A DNA stretch of 64,000 nucleotides from Limnoperna fortunei. Taxonomy: Eukaryota; Mollusca; Bivalvia; Mytilida; Modiolidae. The notes below the pieces were generated by a model. That model was not told the origin of the DNA, ran no database searches, and saw only the letters and a program-made list of their open reading frames with translations. Shown here piece after piece: positions 1-11,529 of the stretch; within the stretch, counting starts at the first letter, position 1; every line of letters begins with the position of its first letter. The stretch spans positions 26,005,956 through 26,069,955 of the forward strand of contig OX104122.1 in NCBI GenBank assembly GCA_944474755.1, in the 5' to 3' direction. The position numbers and the translations under genes were made by a program.

Positions 1-875
1 ATAACTACTATAGGATGACTTCAAATCCTTTTACTGTAAATATGACAAAGTTGCTCCTTTAAAAGATCAACATTTTGCACTCTTTAGTTTCCCGTTATCA
101 TTAAAAGTTAATGAGATACATGTGAAAAACCAATCAGTTACATATATAATGGGAGATAACTCCTATAAAATGAAGCCAAATCATTTTCCTGTAAATGTGA
201 CAAAGTTGCTCATTTAAAAGATCAACATTTTGCACTCTTTATTTTCCATTTATCATTAAAGGTTAATGAGTTACATGTGAAAAACCAATCAGTAACATAT
301 ATAATGGGAGATAACTATAAAATGAAGTCAAATTACTTCGCTCCAAATGTGACAAAGTTGCGTTTTAATAAGACGTACATTTTACTCTAAATAAGTGTTT
401 TTCTATCTTTTACCGTTTCAAAGGAGTAGGGCACACAAGCAAATGTTAAAATTAAGAACGTGGCCTTGACCTTTGACCTTGTGTGCATTTTCAAGGTCAA
501 AGGTCAAGATGATGTATGGTGAAGATCCCAGGGCTCTATCTCTTTTAGTTCTTGAGATTTGTTTGAATATCACTTACCTCTTTTATTTAAACGGAGATAA
601 CTCCTATAAGATTTCGTCAGAACCCTTCAATCAATCTGTCCCAAAGTTGAGCAAGGATAAAGGACACATTTTAGTAAAGGTTTAGTATTGCTATCTTTTT
701 TGGTTTAGGAGGAGTAGCAGGAACAAGCTTTTAACAAAAAGGGGAGATAACTCCTTAAAGGAAAAGGGTGCGGTCAGTCAAGGTGAACTGCGAAAGTGAA
801 ACGGGTAACCGATATCAGATATAAAATATCAAAGAGACATGTCGCTAAGTGAAAAAACCAGACATGGAAATAAGT

Positions 876-1271
876 CATCCTCACAAGTAAGGGTTTCTGT
901 GTCCACATGTGTCCACGAAACCCTGACAAGCTTAGGTACGCAATTCCCAGGCTAGAAGTCACTATTTTGATTGGCTACATCAAACCTTAATGTAGCCAAT
1001 CAATAGCTCGCTTTCATTAACGACTTGGTTAGTGGATATCCCGATGTCGATTGTAAATTAACCTAACAGATGTTTTGCATAGACCATGTGAAAATCAGTG
1101 TATTTTGTATACTAGTGTTAAGTTTGTTATTACCGCGTTATTTATTAGTGGCGTTACGTTTTCTTCTCACTCAAGAATGAGTAAGAATGAATTAGCCCGG
1201 GAATGTCCTAGCTAAGTTTGTCAGGGTTTCGTGGACACATGTGTACACAGAAACCCTGACTTGTGAGGATG
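876..1271. mobile_element. 396-bp MITE (non-autonomous TIR element), copy 1
   Basis: The ends are near-perfect inverted repeats of about 58 bp. The left end reads CATCCTCACAAG and continues through GGGTTTCTGTGTCCACATGT; the right end is the complement and closes on CTTGTGAGGATG. Inside is a second hairpin around 968-1001 (ATTGGCTACAT ... ATGTAGCCAAT). No coding capacity. No convincing target-site duplication was seen, so the superfamily is not assigned. It lies inside the duplicated 1.84-kb unit, so the insertion predates the duplication. Confidence 0.8.
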
Positions 1272-2713
1272 AAACAAGTTGGCGGAAGAAAAGAGAAAAT
1301 AATAATAATAATCAGAACAATAACTATAGGTCTTTCCAAAGAAAGGTGGAAAGACCTAATAATTAAAGATCAACTGTTCTGTTGCACATTTGAGGGTCTT
1401 TCCACATTAATTTAAATTGTATATTATGTGATGACATACCGGTAACAAATAATTAAAACTTGTGGGGATATGTCTAAATTTATTCGTAATTCAATATAAA
1501 ACAGCTTAAAAATAGAATTAATTTTAATACCTTCACAATAACCAAAAGGTCAAAAATTAGGACATAACATGCTTTTTTGGTCTTGACGAAATTCAAACAT
1601 TATAAACATTACAAGATGACAGGTTATAACCTTTCGATAAATATTTGTTTATTATCTTGTGTTATTTGCTTAGGACTATCATTATAAAAGAGATAACTCC
1701 TATAAAATGTTGAAATTGTTCACGACATGTCTTAATATATTCTTAATTATTAATAGAACATTTTAGGAAGAAAAATTATTTAAATATCTATAGAAAACAA
1801 AGGTCAAAAACTAGTACGTGACCTTGACCTTGCGCACATTTTCAGTAAAACAAATAAATACTTGATTTATTGGGAGATAACTCGTATAAATGTAAGTCAA
1901 ATCCATTCCCTCTAAATGTAACAAAGTTGCATCTTTATAGGTCAAAATTTTTCTACTTATCTCTTACGGTTTAAAAGAACAATAAAAGATAATTTCAACA
2001 TCTAGAACATGACCTGGACCTTTGACCTTGTGTCCAATTTCAAGGTCAAAGGTTACGAAGGTCTATAGTGAAGACCTCGTGCATCTACTATCAATAATAA
2101 ATAAGTAATATATGAAAAACTAATAATCATAATAATCAACTGTCTTAATGGGAGATAACTACTATTAAATCAAGCAAAATTATTATGCTTCAAATAAGGC
2201 AAAGTTGCGTCTTAATAATGTGAACATTTTCTCCTTAATAAGTGTTTATCTATCTTTTACATTTTCAAAAAAGTAGCGATAACAAGCAAATGTCAAAATT
2301 TAGAAAGTGACCATAACCTTTGACCTTGTGTCCATTTTCAATGTCAAAATGTATGGTGAAGACCCCATGCCTTTATCTCTTTTGGTACATGAGATTTGTT
2401 TGAATATCACTTACCACTTTTATTTAAACGGAGATAACTCCTATAAGATTTCGTCAGAACCCTTCAATCAATCTGTCCCAAAGTTGAGTAAGGATAAAGG
2501 ACACATTTTAGTAAAGGTTTAGTATTGCTATCTTTTTTGGTTTAGGAGGAGTAGCAGGAACAAGCTTTTAACAAAAAGGGGAGAGAAACTCCTTAAAGGA
2601 AAAGGGTGCGGTCAGTCAAGGTGAACTGCGAAAGTGAAACGGGTAACCGATATCAGATATAAAATATCAAAGAGACATGTCGCTAAGTGAAAAAACCAGA
2701 CATGGAAATAAGT

Positions 2714-3109
2714 CATCCTCACAAGTAAGGGTTTCTGTGTCCACATGTGTCCACGAAACCCTGACAAGCTTAGGTACGCAATTCCCAGGCTAGAAGTCAC
2801 TATTTTGATTGGCTACATCAAACCTTAATGTAGCCAATCAATAGCTAGCTTTCATTAACGACTTGGTTAGTGGATATCCCGATGTCGATTGTAAATTAAC
2901 CTAACAGATGTTTTGCATAGACCATGTGAAAATCAGTGTATTTTGTATACTAGTGTTAAGTTTGTTATTACCGCGTTATTTATTAGTTGCGTTACGTTTT
3001 CTTCTCACTCAAGAATGAGTAAGAATGAATTAGCCCGGGAATGTCCTAGCTAAGTTTGTCAGGGTTTCGTGGACACATGTGTACACAGAAACCCTGACTT
3101 GTGAGGATG
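2714..3109. mobile_element. 396-bp MITE, copy 2 (carried by the tandem duplication)
   Basis: Same length, ends and internal hairpin as the copy at 876-1271, offset by 1,838 bases. It was copied with its flanks rather than inserted independently. A third satellite unit (from ~4150) lacks it and shows the uninterrupted flank around 4530-4570. Confidence 0.8.
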
Positions 3110-4640
3110 AAACAAGTTGGCGGAAGAAAAGAGAAAATAATAATAATAATCAGAACAATAACTATAGGTTTTCCAAAGAAAGGTGGAAAGACCTAATAAT
3201 TAAAGATCAACTGTTCTGTTGCACATTTGAGGGTCTTTCCACATTAATTTAAATTGTATATTATGTGATGACATACCGGTAACAAATAATTAAAATTTGT
3301 GGGGATATGTCTAAATTTATTCGTAATTCAATATGAAACAGCTTAAAAATAGAATTAATTTTAATACCTTCACAATAACCAAAAGGTCAAAATTAGGACA
3401 TAACATGCTTTTTTGGTCTTGACGAAATTCAAACATTATAAACATTACAAGATGACAGGTTATAACCTTTCGATAAATATTTGTTTATTATCTTGTGTTA
3501 TTTGCTTAGGACTATCATTCTAAAAGAGATAACTCCTATAAAATGTTGAAATTGTTCACGACATGTCTTAATATATTCTTAATTATTAATAGAACATTTT
3601 AGGAAGAAAAATTATTTAAATATCTATAGAAAACAAAGGTCAAAAACTAGTACGTAACCTTGACCTTGCGCACATTTTCAGTAAAACAAATAAATACTTG
3701 ATTTATTGGGAGATAACTCGTATAAATGTAAGTCAAATCCATTCCCTCTAAATGTAACAAAGTTGCACCTTTATAGGTCAAAATTTTTCTACTTATCTCT
3801 TACGGTTTAAAAGAACAATAAAAAGCTAATTTCAACATCTAGAACATGACCTTGACCTTTGACCTTGTGTCCAATTTCAAGGTCAAAGGTTACGAAGGTC
3901 TATAGTGAAGACCTCGTGCATCTACTATCAATAATAAATAAGTAATATATGAAAAACTAATAATCATAATAATCAACTGTCTTAATGGGAGATAACTACT
4001 ATTAAATCAAGCAAAATTATTATGCTTCAAATAAGGCAAAGTTGCGTCTTAATAACGTGAACATTTTCTCCTTAATAAGTGTTTATCTATCTTTTACCGT
4101 TTAAAAAAAGTAGCGATAACAAGCAAATGTCATAATTTAGAACGTGACCATAACCTTTGACCTTGTGTCCATTTTCAAGGTCAAAGGTCAAGAGGGTCTA
4201 TGGTGAAGACCCCATGCCTTTATCTCTTTTGGTTCATGAGATTTGTTTGAATGTCACTTATAACTTTTATATAAAGGGAGACAACTCCTATAAGATGTCT
4301 TCAGATCCCTTCAATCAATTTGTCCCAAAGTTGCGCAAGGATACAAGACACATGTTTGTAAAGGTTTGGGGTTCTTATCTCTATTTGTTTAGAAGGAGTA
4401 GCAATAGCAATATTTTTAGTAAAAGGGGAGATAACTCCATAAGGGATAAGGGTGCGGTCAATCAAGGTGAACTGCAAAGCACAATGGGTAACCGATATCA
4501 GATATAAAGATCAAAGCGACATGTCGCGAAGTAAAGAACAAATTCAAAGAAGAAAGTTGACGGAAGAAAAGAGAGAAAAAAATAATCTGAATAATAGCTA
4601 TAGGTCTTTACAGTGAAAGGTGGAAAGACGTAATACATAA

Positions 4641-5855
4641 TAAGAGCAAAAATTAAAGATGAACTATTCAGTTGAACATTTAAGGGTCTTCCCACCTTTA
4701 ATTTAAAGTGACGTTGAACGTCAAACAAGAGTGTCATTGGGCTTCTTAAAATACAATTAATTGCATTAAAAACATGGCCGTTAACCATAGCGGCAATAGA
4801 AACAGAAGACCAGTCGTTTTGTTTTGTTGTTTATTTTTAAATTTGAAAGACAATTTGTTCTGTGTTTTTCTATTTACACATGAAATAAATAAGAAAGACA
4901 AGAAAATTATGATTTTTATTTATTAAATACATATAGAATGCGTTGATTTGAATGGTTGCAGCGTCTGACGTCACGTGACATTGATGTCTATTTTCGCGGA
5001 CTTAGTATTATTCTTTCTTTGTTTCTTTCTTTTAGACGTCATACCGTACACACTTATATTAAATATGATCGCGATATACATTAAAGTGTCATCAAGATCA
5101 CGTTTCATGACGTCAACAATGATGCAGTTGTGACAGTTTAAAAGGAAACGGATTTTTGTTCTGTGAAATACACAAATGGTACGTACCAGACGAAACCCGA
5201 TCGCGTGGATTTTATTGTCATTTCAAAATATATGCAAGTGAAAATAATGTGTGTTACAGTTAGAACAACTCACGAAGACACAATTCAGATGTATATTTCA
5301 AGGATTAATTCATTCATAAAAGTGCAAGCCGTTCAATCTAGGGGGTCAAAATGGGGTCGCGATATTTGTTTTGTTTTTTGCCGATTTTCGAGTTTGTTGA
5401 CATTTATCCACATCCGATATACTTGGTTGGGGTAAAATCGACATTCTAAATCGATTGGCACCATTTTCAAAAAGCTAGGAATTATGTTTATTCTGAAAAT
5501 TGCGACTTTTTTCATAAAAAACCAATCTTCAACTTTTACGACCATGAACTTTTTTCATCGTTCATTAGAACGATTTCTACAGTAGCGACAATTTAAGGAC
5601 ATCGAGCCCTGAAAGATTTGGCGTCCATTTTATTTCACCATTCTCTGTGGTCTATGAGGAAATCTGCACACAACATTTTTATGGGGTCCCTTTAAACCCC
5701 CCTTTTTGCAAGTTGACAGAATAGCAGGGTGAACCATAAATGCCCCATGTTTTCCCATTGCAGACACAACATTCCATTGTGACATTTCGCAAACTAAAAA
5801 ATACATAGCGAATCGAAAGGTACAAAAATTCACATGTAGCTGTATTTGAAATACA
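4641..5855. other. Unique AT-rich interval, no gene recognised
   Basis: Non-satellite DNA between two blocks of satellite. It contains TGACGTCA/CACGTGAC-type motifs near 4967-4980 (cAMP-response-element and E-box-like, not proven functional). Short ORFs on both strands show no recognisable domain, splice structure or repetition. I see no supportable gene. Confidence 0.5.
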
Positions 5856-7540
5856 TGTGACCTTGACCTTTAACCTTGTGTATATTTTCAAGGTCAAAGG
5901 GCATGAGGGTCTATAGTGAGGACCCTATGCCTCTACTATCAATAATTTATACGGTACGTGTGAAGAACAAATAATGAAGTGTTTTAATGGGATATAACTT
6001 CCATCAAATGAAGTCAAATTACTTCGCTACAAATGTGATAAAGTTGCGTCTTGATAAAGCAAACATTTTCCCCTTAAAAAGTGTGTATCTATCTTTTAAC
6101 GTTTCAAAGGAGTAGTGGTAACAAGCAAAGGTCAAATTTTAGAACGTGACCTTGACCTTTGACCTTGTTTCCATTTTCAAGGCCACAGCTCACGATGGTC
6201 TATGGTGAAGAACCCAGGCCTCTATCTCTTTTAGTTCTTGAGATTTGTTTCAATATCACTTAATACTTTTCTTTAAAGGGAGATAACTCCTATAAGATGT
6301 CGTTAGATCCCTTCAATCAATCTGTCCAAAGTTCCACAAGAATATAAGACTCATTTTGGTAAAGGTTTGATGTTTCTATCTTTTTTGGTTTAGGAGGAGT
6401 AGCAGGAACAAGCTTAGGGGAGATAACGCTATAAAGGAAAAGGGTGCGGTCAGTCAGGGTGAACTGCGAAAGCGCAATGGGTAACCAATATAAGGTATAA
6501 AATATCAAAGCGGCATGTCGCGAAGTGAAAAAATCAGACATCGGTTTGAAAGAACTAACAATAACAAGCAAATTTCAACATCTAGAAACTGACCTTGACC
6601 TTTAACCTTGTGTCAAAGGTCACGAGGGTCTACAGTGAAGACTCCATGCCTCTACTATCAATAATTGTTAAGCTATCTTTGTAAAACTAATAATCAAGTG
6701 TCTTAATGGGAGATAACTCGTATAAAATGAAGTCAAATTACTAAACTTAAAATGTGACAAAATTGCGCCTTACTAAGGCAAACATTTTCAACTTAATAAG
6801 TGTTTATCTAACTTTTACAGTTTCAAAGGAGTAAAGGATACAAGCAAATGTCAAAATTTAGAACGTGACCTTGACCTTTGACATTGTGTCCATTTTCAAG
6901 GTCAAAGTTCGTGAGGGTCTATGATGAAGACTCCATGCCTCTATTAATATTAATGGATAAGCTATGTTTGAAAAACTAATAATCAAGTGTTTTAATGGGA
7001 GATAACTCGTATAAAATTAAGTCAATTAATTTCTCCAAAGGTGACAAAGTTGCGCCTTACTAAGGCGAACATTTTCACCTTAAGTGTTAATCTATCTTTT
7101 ACCGTTTCAAAGGAGTAGCGCACACAAGCAAATGTCAAAATTTAGAACATGACCTTGACCTTTTACCTTATGGCCATTTTCAAGGTCAAAGGTCAAGATG
7201 GTCTATTGTAAATACCCCAGGCCTCTATCTCTTTTAGTTCTTGAGATTTGTTTGAATATCGCTTACTACTTTTATTTAAAAGGAGATAACTCTTATAAGA
7301 TGTCGTCGGTACCATTCAATCAATCTGTCGCAAAGTTGCACAAAGATATGACACATGTTGGTAAAAGTTTACTGTCTTTTTTGGTTTTGAAGGAGTAGCA
7401 GGAACAAGCTTTTTAATAAAAGGGGAGATAACTCCATAACGGAAAGGGGTGTGGTTAGTCAGGGTGAACTGCGAAAGCGCAATGTGCAACCGATATCAGA
7501 TATAAAAATAAAAGCGACATGTCGCGAAGTGAAAAAACCA
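5856..7540. repeat. Diverged satellite monomers, ~280-300 bp period (second block)
   Basis: Hairpin cores begin near 5866, 6156, 6598, 6876 and 7156. Spacings are about 280-290 bases, with one gap of ~440. Each monomer has the order: GGGAGATAACT box, 'gtgacaaagttgcg', 'ttatctatcttttaccgtttcaaaggagtag', the TGACCTTTGACCTTG / CAAGGTCAAAGGTCA hairpin, and 'gggtctatggtgaagac'. Divergence between monomers is clearly higher than between the two 1.84-kb units upstream. Confidence 0.8.
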
Positions 7541-7568
7541 GACATCGAAAAAAGTAGGCTTAAGTAAA

Positions 7569-7745
7569 GAGAAAATAATAATAATAATCAGAACAATAAC
7601 TATCAGTCTTTTCACAGAAAGGTGGAAAGACCTAATAATAAGAACAATAACTATAGGTTTTTTCCACTGAAAGGTGGAAAGACCTAATAATAGTAATAAT
7701 CAGAACAATAACTGTATAACAGAACAAAAAGGTGGAAAGACCTAA
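7569..7745. repeat. Short hairpin repeat array (GGTCTTTCCAC / GTGGAAAGACC)
   Basis: Three to four tandem copies of a ~55-65-bp unit: 'aacaataactataggt' followed by a small hairpin GGTCTTTCCAC...GTGGAAAGACC and an AAT-rich spacer. The same hairpin occurs singly near 1326-1355, 3165-3195 and 4600-4630 inside the satellite, so this is a local expansion of a satellite sub-motif. Confidence 0.7.
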
Positions 7746-8440
7746 AGAATATAATTTCAAACCTAAACAGTATTATTCAGTTAGTTTTTTTTAAATATGT
7801 GTAATTAGCTATAAGTTGGACAGCTTATAGTCAGGTGTGCCTCAATGGGTACATTTGCAAATACCTGTTTTACTGACATCTCAATATATTATAGAAACAC
7901 ACCGAAACAATACGCTCTTTAAAATTTCATTAATAAAATAATGCCTTTTTAAATTTAGCAAAAACACATTTGGTGTGAATTCAAATTTTAACACAAAATA
8001 TTGTCCTTTGAATCCCCAACCTATGAAATTACAGTCAAGTTGTTTAACACTGCAAGCAGTGAAATCAATTTAACTTGAAAGTAACTATGCTTAATTAATT
8101 TTGATTTGAAAGCAATAAAACCCAAGATTTGAAGCGTACAATGAACTGCACCTAATTCAACTGTATTACCACTGAAATAATTTTATTAGGTTTATATGGA
8201 TAAATTGCCATGATTTTAGAGAAATAATGACACAACTTTGTATTACACATCAATTTGGAATTCATAAATCCCCCATTAGTCAGCCGTCTCAGAACTACAG
8301 GAGGAGACGCACATCTTCCTAGAAACGGACGAGCCCGAATCATATCATTGTTGCATTACATTTCGAGCTTTTTTCAGTAATTGACACAGCGATATGCAAA
8401 AAATAAGTAATGTGCTTGGTCGCTAACTGCGCAAAATGAC
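7746..8440. other. Upstream intergenic region of the DUF1647-like gene
   Basis: AT-rich DNA between satellite and the TATA box at 8444. No repeats of families seen elsewhere in the window and no supportable ORF. Presumed to contain the upstream regulatory region of the gene at 8603, but no specific factor site can be argued. Confidence 0.4.
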
Positions 8441-8443
8441 AAC

Positions 8444-8450
8444 TATAAAA
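8444..8450 (+). promoter_or_regulatory. Candidate TATA box
   Basis: TATAAAA in the context aactaTAAAAcgggtgcgg, 153 bases before the ATG of the 389-aa ORF. That implies a transcription start near 8475. A pyrimidine tract ending in CAG near 8541-8551 could be the acceptor of a small 5'UTR intron, but no good GT donor precedes it. Confidence 0.45.
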
Positions 8451-8602
8451 CGGGTGCGGATTATTGTCTCTAGCCATGCAACCTACCTAGAAAATGTTTT
8501 TTTCAAAGAAACTATTTGCAAAGAATATTTTATCATAAGTTTTTTTTTCAGATAATTACAGTAAAACAATATATTCCAGCTTAAAGGAAAAGACGAGATA
8601 CA

Positions 8603-9772
8603 ATGATATTTAATTCAAAAAAGAAGAAATTCTTAGTGATGATTACGGTTTGTGCCTGTGTATTCACTGCATTTCTCCTGGGTTACATAGAACGCGCATC
8701 ATCAGACATGATTAGCAAAGAACAAGCGTTGTTGATCAGCCACATCCAAAACCAAACTTGGTTTGACACACACAGCCTAACACAGTGGATTAACTATTAT
8801 GAAAGTCTAATAAACACAAATACATTTAAATACGCGCCTGACAAAATCACAGGACATACATGCAAAGAACAATTCTATAGTAGATTGGAAGAGAACATGA
8901 AAACAGTAATAAACTATCCAGTGATAACTAAAATGAAACAACAATATTCTAATATCTATGAAACGTTTCAAGACTCTGTTGCCATGCACTCAAGATGCGA
9001 TAAATATCCCGTTATCGTAACTGCAGCTTCATCAAATCGTTTTGCAAGGTCTCTTGCTATGATCAAAAGTGTAAAGAAAAATATGCTTCCAATTTATAAA
9101 GAAATGAAGTTTATCTACTTTGACCTCGGGTTAAGTACAGAGGAACTTTTGATTGTAAAAAAATTTTGTAATTGTGAAGTTCGACCTTTCCCTTTCGATA
9201 AGTACCCACCATTTGTTAAGGATCTGTTTAATTATGCATGGAAACCAATTGTTATCTACATGATGCTGAGAGAATTCAATTTTGTAATGTGGGCAGACGC
9301 ATCTTTAAATTTTAATGGAAACAAACCGGCCACAGATCATTTCTTTAACAAGGCAAAAGAAATCGGTATTTTGGGCCAAATACTTCCGGATGACCACAAG
9401 TCATTTTACCATACTAAAGAAGAGACTTTCCGTCTTTTAAACGAAACTCCATGTTTGTTTTATTTTAGCCAAATTGAGGCTAGTTTGATTACAATATGGA
9501 AAACACCATTTACCTGGAGATATATTGTACAACCGTGGATAGCCTGCACTCTTACAGAAAACTGCATGTCTCATCCGAACCCCAAAGATGTGCTATTATG
9601 CAAGCGTGAATGGTCAGTGCACTGTTGTCACAGATTTGATCAATCCATATTAAGTATCATTTTGCAAAGACTTTTTAATACTAATATTGATATTGTGAAT
9701 CTAAATCGTCTACCCATGATTGGCATAGTAGACAGAAATCAGCAGTTGTCGTTACAGTCTATATCTACATAA
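8603..9772 (+). CDS. DUF1647-like type II membrane protein (putative glycosyltransferase-fold)
   Basis: Intronless ORF of 389 aa starting at ATG 8603, the first ATG of the frame, directly followed by lysines. Residues ~1-9 are basic and cytosolic (KKKK), ~10-29 are a hydrophobic signal anchor, and the rest is predicted lumenal, the topology of Golgi enzymes. The C-terminal two thirds (from ~135) has the pattern of the DUF1647 family (PF07801), grouped with nucleotide-sugar transferase folds. It includes 'PVIVTAASSNRFARSL', 'YAWKPIVIYMMLRE' and the DxD-like WADAS at residues 230-234, a possible metal/nucleotide-sugar site. Many cysteines (CNC, CCH) suggest disulphides. Upstream is a TATA box, downstream are poly(A) signals. 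No gene neighbour within several kb. Family membership is by pattern recognition; the substrate is unknown. Confidence 0.8.
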   Translation: MIFNSKKKKFLVMITVCACVFTAFLLGYIERASSDMISKEQALLISHIQNQTWFDTHSLTQWINYYESLINTNTFKYAPDKITGHTCKEQFYSRLEENMKTVINYPVITKMKQQYSNIYETFQDSVAMHSRCDKYPVIVTAASSNRFARSLAMIKSVKKNMLPIYKEMKFIYFDLGLSTEELLIVKKFCNCEVRPFPFDKYPPFVKDLFNYAWKPIVIYMMLREFNFVMWADASLNFNGNKPATDHFFNKAKEIGILGQILPDDHKSFYHTKEETFRLLNETPCLFYFSQIEASLITIWKTPFTWRYIVQPWIACTLTENCMSHPNPKDVLLCKREWSVHCCHRFDQSILSIILQRLFNTNIDIVNLNRLPMIGIVDRNQQLSLQSIST

Positions 9773-9971
9773 ATCATGTTACAAAACGTTTTCCCGAAGT
9801 CCGAATGCAATGAATGTGTACAAACAGGAAGTAACAGAAAAAATTCCAAATGAAATCAAATTAAGTAAACAAATCGGGGTTATGGATTTATATTTGTTCT
9901 GGTTTCTTTTCTTTTTTTCCTTTTTTGGAATTTACGTAATTATTCTATCAAACTTGTTTAAAGCTAATTCC

Positions 9972-9996
9972 AATAAAATGTTTTTGTCGGAATAAA
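9972..9996 (+). terminator. Two candidate poly(A) signals
   Basis: AATAAA at 9972-9977 and again at 9991-9996, about 200 bases after the stop codon of the DUF1647-like gene. A short downstream ORF (9810-9995) runs into these signals and is most likely 3'UTR. Confidence 0.5.
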
Positions 9997-11250
9997 CATT
10001 AACAGGCACTGATTTAATTTTCTCCTTTTGCATGATAAAAATGATTTTTTTCTTTCAAAGTAAAGATAACGTGAAAGCTTTTTATTTATTCGTGGCGTAT
10101 CAATTTTCGTGGTTTTCGTTCTTAGACAACGAAATAAAAAAAAAATCGAACGAAGAATAAAACCTCATTAACAGATTTGAACTTTGGATCAACGATCTAA
10201 ATAAAATTTCCAATATTGGTCATTTATTTGCACATGTAATATATGATTTATATGGTTCTATACTCCATTTTTAGCTCATTTTTAGATCATCCAATGTCAA
10301 TTTTAATAAATATGTAAGCAGTATTCATGCATTGCGTGTTTAGTAAGTAAAGGTATTATTTATTTGAAGAAACATTTACTTCCGAGCATGGAGGGGAGAT
10401 ATAAAGTATCCATATTAGATGTTAAAGTAACAAATTAGTATAAGAATTATTAGTTTAGTCTGGGACTAGTATAACTAACGGGATTGGACACTCGCTAAGT
10501 CTTCAGTTTAAAAAGTACGATTTCTTTGTCGCGCGAGACCGGAACGAGATTAAACAAGAACGCAGAAATGTACAGCACCTATAGTACAAAACGATACTAA
10601 TATTTCAGTTAAAATTTGTGCAATTATCTTGTGACAGTAAATATTGTCTAATTTTTTTAAATTTTAAGTGTTTTATTTGCCTCATTGTATTATCGTGACC
10701 ATGTTTTATCATTAAAAAAATATTGAAATCAGTGAAAATCGGGAGCTTTTTTAACGGTCGCCATTTTTGTATGTCATTTTTACGAACTTTATACTTTCAG
10801 ACCATATATCACCGTAATGCAAAATTACACATTTAAAAGGTATAGACCAACCAATACGTCTTTTTGTCGCGTTGCAGCATATATTATTTTTGTTGTGAAT
10901 CCCCAGTTTTTATCGGATTGCATAGCATGAAATATTAGCACGTTTTCGGGAAGAGGGTGCAAATTTTTAAACGGTCCCCTTAAATAAAACCAATCCACGC
11001 TTTTATTATGAACGCAGTATTCCTTTTTCTTTCACATTCTGAAAGAATTATGTTTTAAGAATGCACAGAAATAGGTCATAATTGATAACACTATTAATAA
11101 GCATACTTTTTAAACCTTTTTTCGAACACTTTTTTTCCACGAGGACATCTCCATGCTGTAACGTATTTTCAGCTTCTATTCAAAAAACACCTTAATTTTA
11201 AATGCACATAATAAAAAAATTCAGAATTGGAATAAGTATTTTTACAACCC
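9997..11250. other. Intergenic AT-rich DNA
   Basis: No ORF, hairpin or repeat family shared with the rest of the window was recognised. The stretch about 10740-10990 is more complex in composition than its surroundings and might be an old dispersed repeat, but nothing in this window confirms that. Confidence 0.4.
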
Positions 11251-11261
11251 ATTCTCTTTTA

Positions 11262-11518
11262 TTGTTTGATGGTGTTTAACGCCACTTTCAGCAATTTTTC
11301 AGCTATATCATGGCGTCCAGTTTTTATTGGGGGAGGAAGCCGGAGTACCCGGAGAAAACCCCGGACCTGCGGTAGGAAAACTGGCAATCCTTGTCAATTA
11401 AGATTGGAGTCGAGTACACCATACCTGCAGTGAGAATCGAACCCACAATCTCAGTGTTGACAGACCACGTGATCAATAGTAGACGAACTACCTTGACCAC
11501 TCGGCCACCGAGGCCCCC
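11262..11518 (-). mobile_element. Full-length tRNA-derived SINE (257 bp) with 11-bp TSD
   Basis: Read on the minus strand, it starts with a tRNA-like head GGGGGCCTCGGTGGCCGAGT (A box TGGCCGAGTGG). A B box follows (GGTTCGATTC), then a conserved body and a 3' part around 'GGCGTTAAACACCA'. The element is flanked by perfect 11-bp direct repeats ATTCTCTTTTA at 11251-11261 and 11519-11529. That is the signature of target-primed LINE-driven insertion and shows the copy is complete. It resembles the V-SINE-type SINEs described widely in molluscs (RUDI-like); the subfamily name is not certain. Confidence 0.88.
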
Positions 11519-11529
11519 ATTCTCTTTTA

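Larger units (their letters stand above)
1..4640. repeat. Complex satellite array with nuclear-receptor-like half-sites
   Basis: Recurrent blocks share a GGGAGATAACTCCTATAAAATG start, a 'caaatgtgacaaagttgcg' segment, and a hairpin core TGACCTTTGACCTTG-loop-AAGGTCAAAGGTCA. Hairpin cores begin near 468, 2024, 2320, 3854 and 4154. The first 460 bases show shorter ~150-bp monomers lacking the core. Superimposed is a ~1.84-kb higher-order duplication: about 560-2390 and 2397-4228 are nearly identical by eye. A third, more diverged unit without the MITE begins near 4150. Short ORFs on both strands recur with the repeat and have no protein-like conservation, so I do not call genes here. Confidence 0.85.

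Noticed and set aside
774..962. Minus-strand 62-aa ORF repeated at 2612-2800
   Set aside because: Both copies lie in the duplicated satellite/MITE unit and run across the MITE border; they repeat because the DNA repeats, with no sign of protein-level selection.
4967..4980. CRE/E-box-like TGACGTCACGTGA as a promoter
   Set aside because: No gene or TATA element in a consistent position downstream; single motif matches are expected by chance.
9810..9995. 61-aa ORF after the DUF1647-like gene with a hydrophobic segment
   Set aside because: Lies between the stop codon and the poly(A) signals; low-complexity Phe-rich segment from a T-rich tract; most likely 3'UTR.
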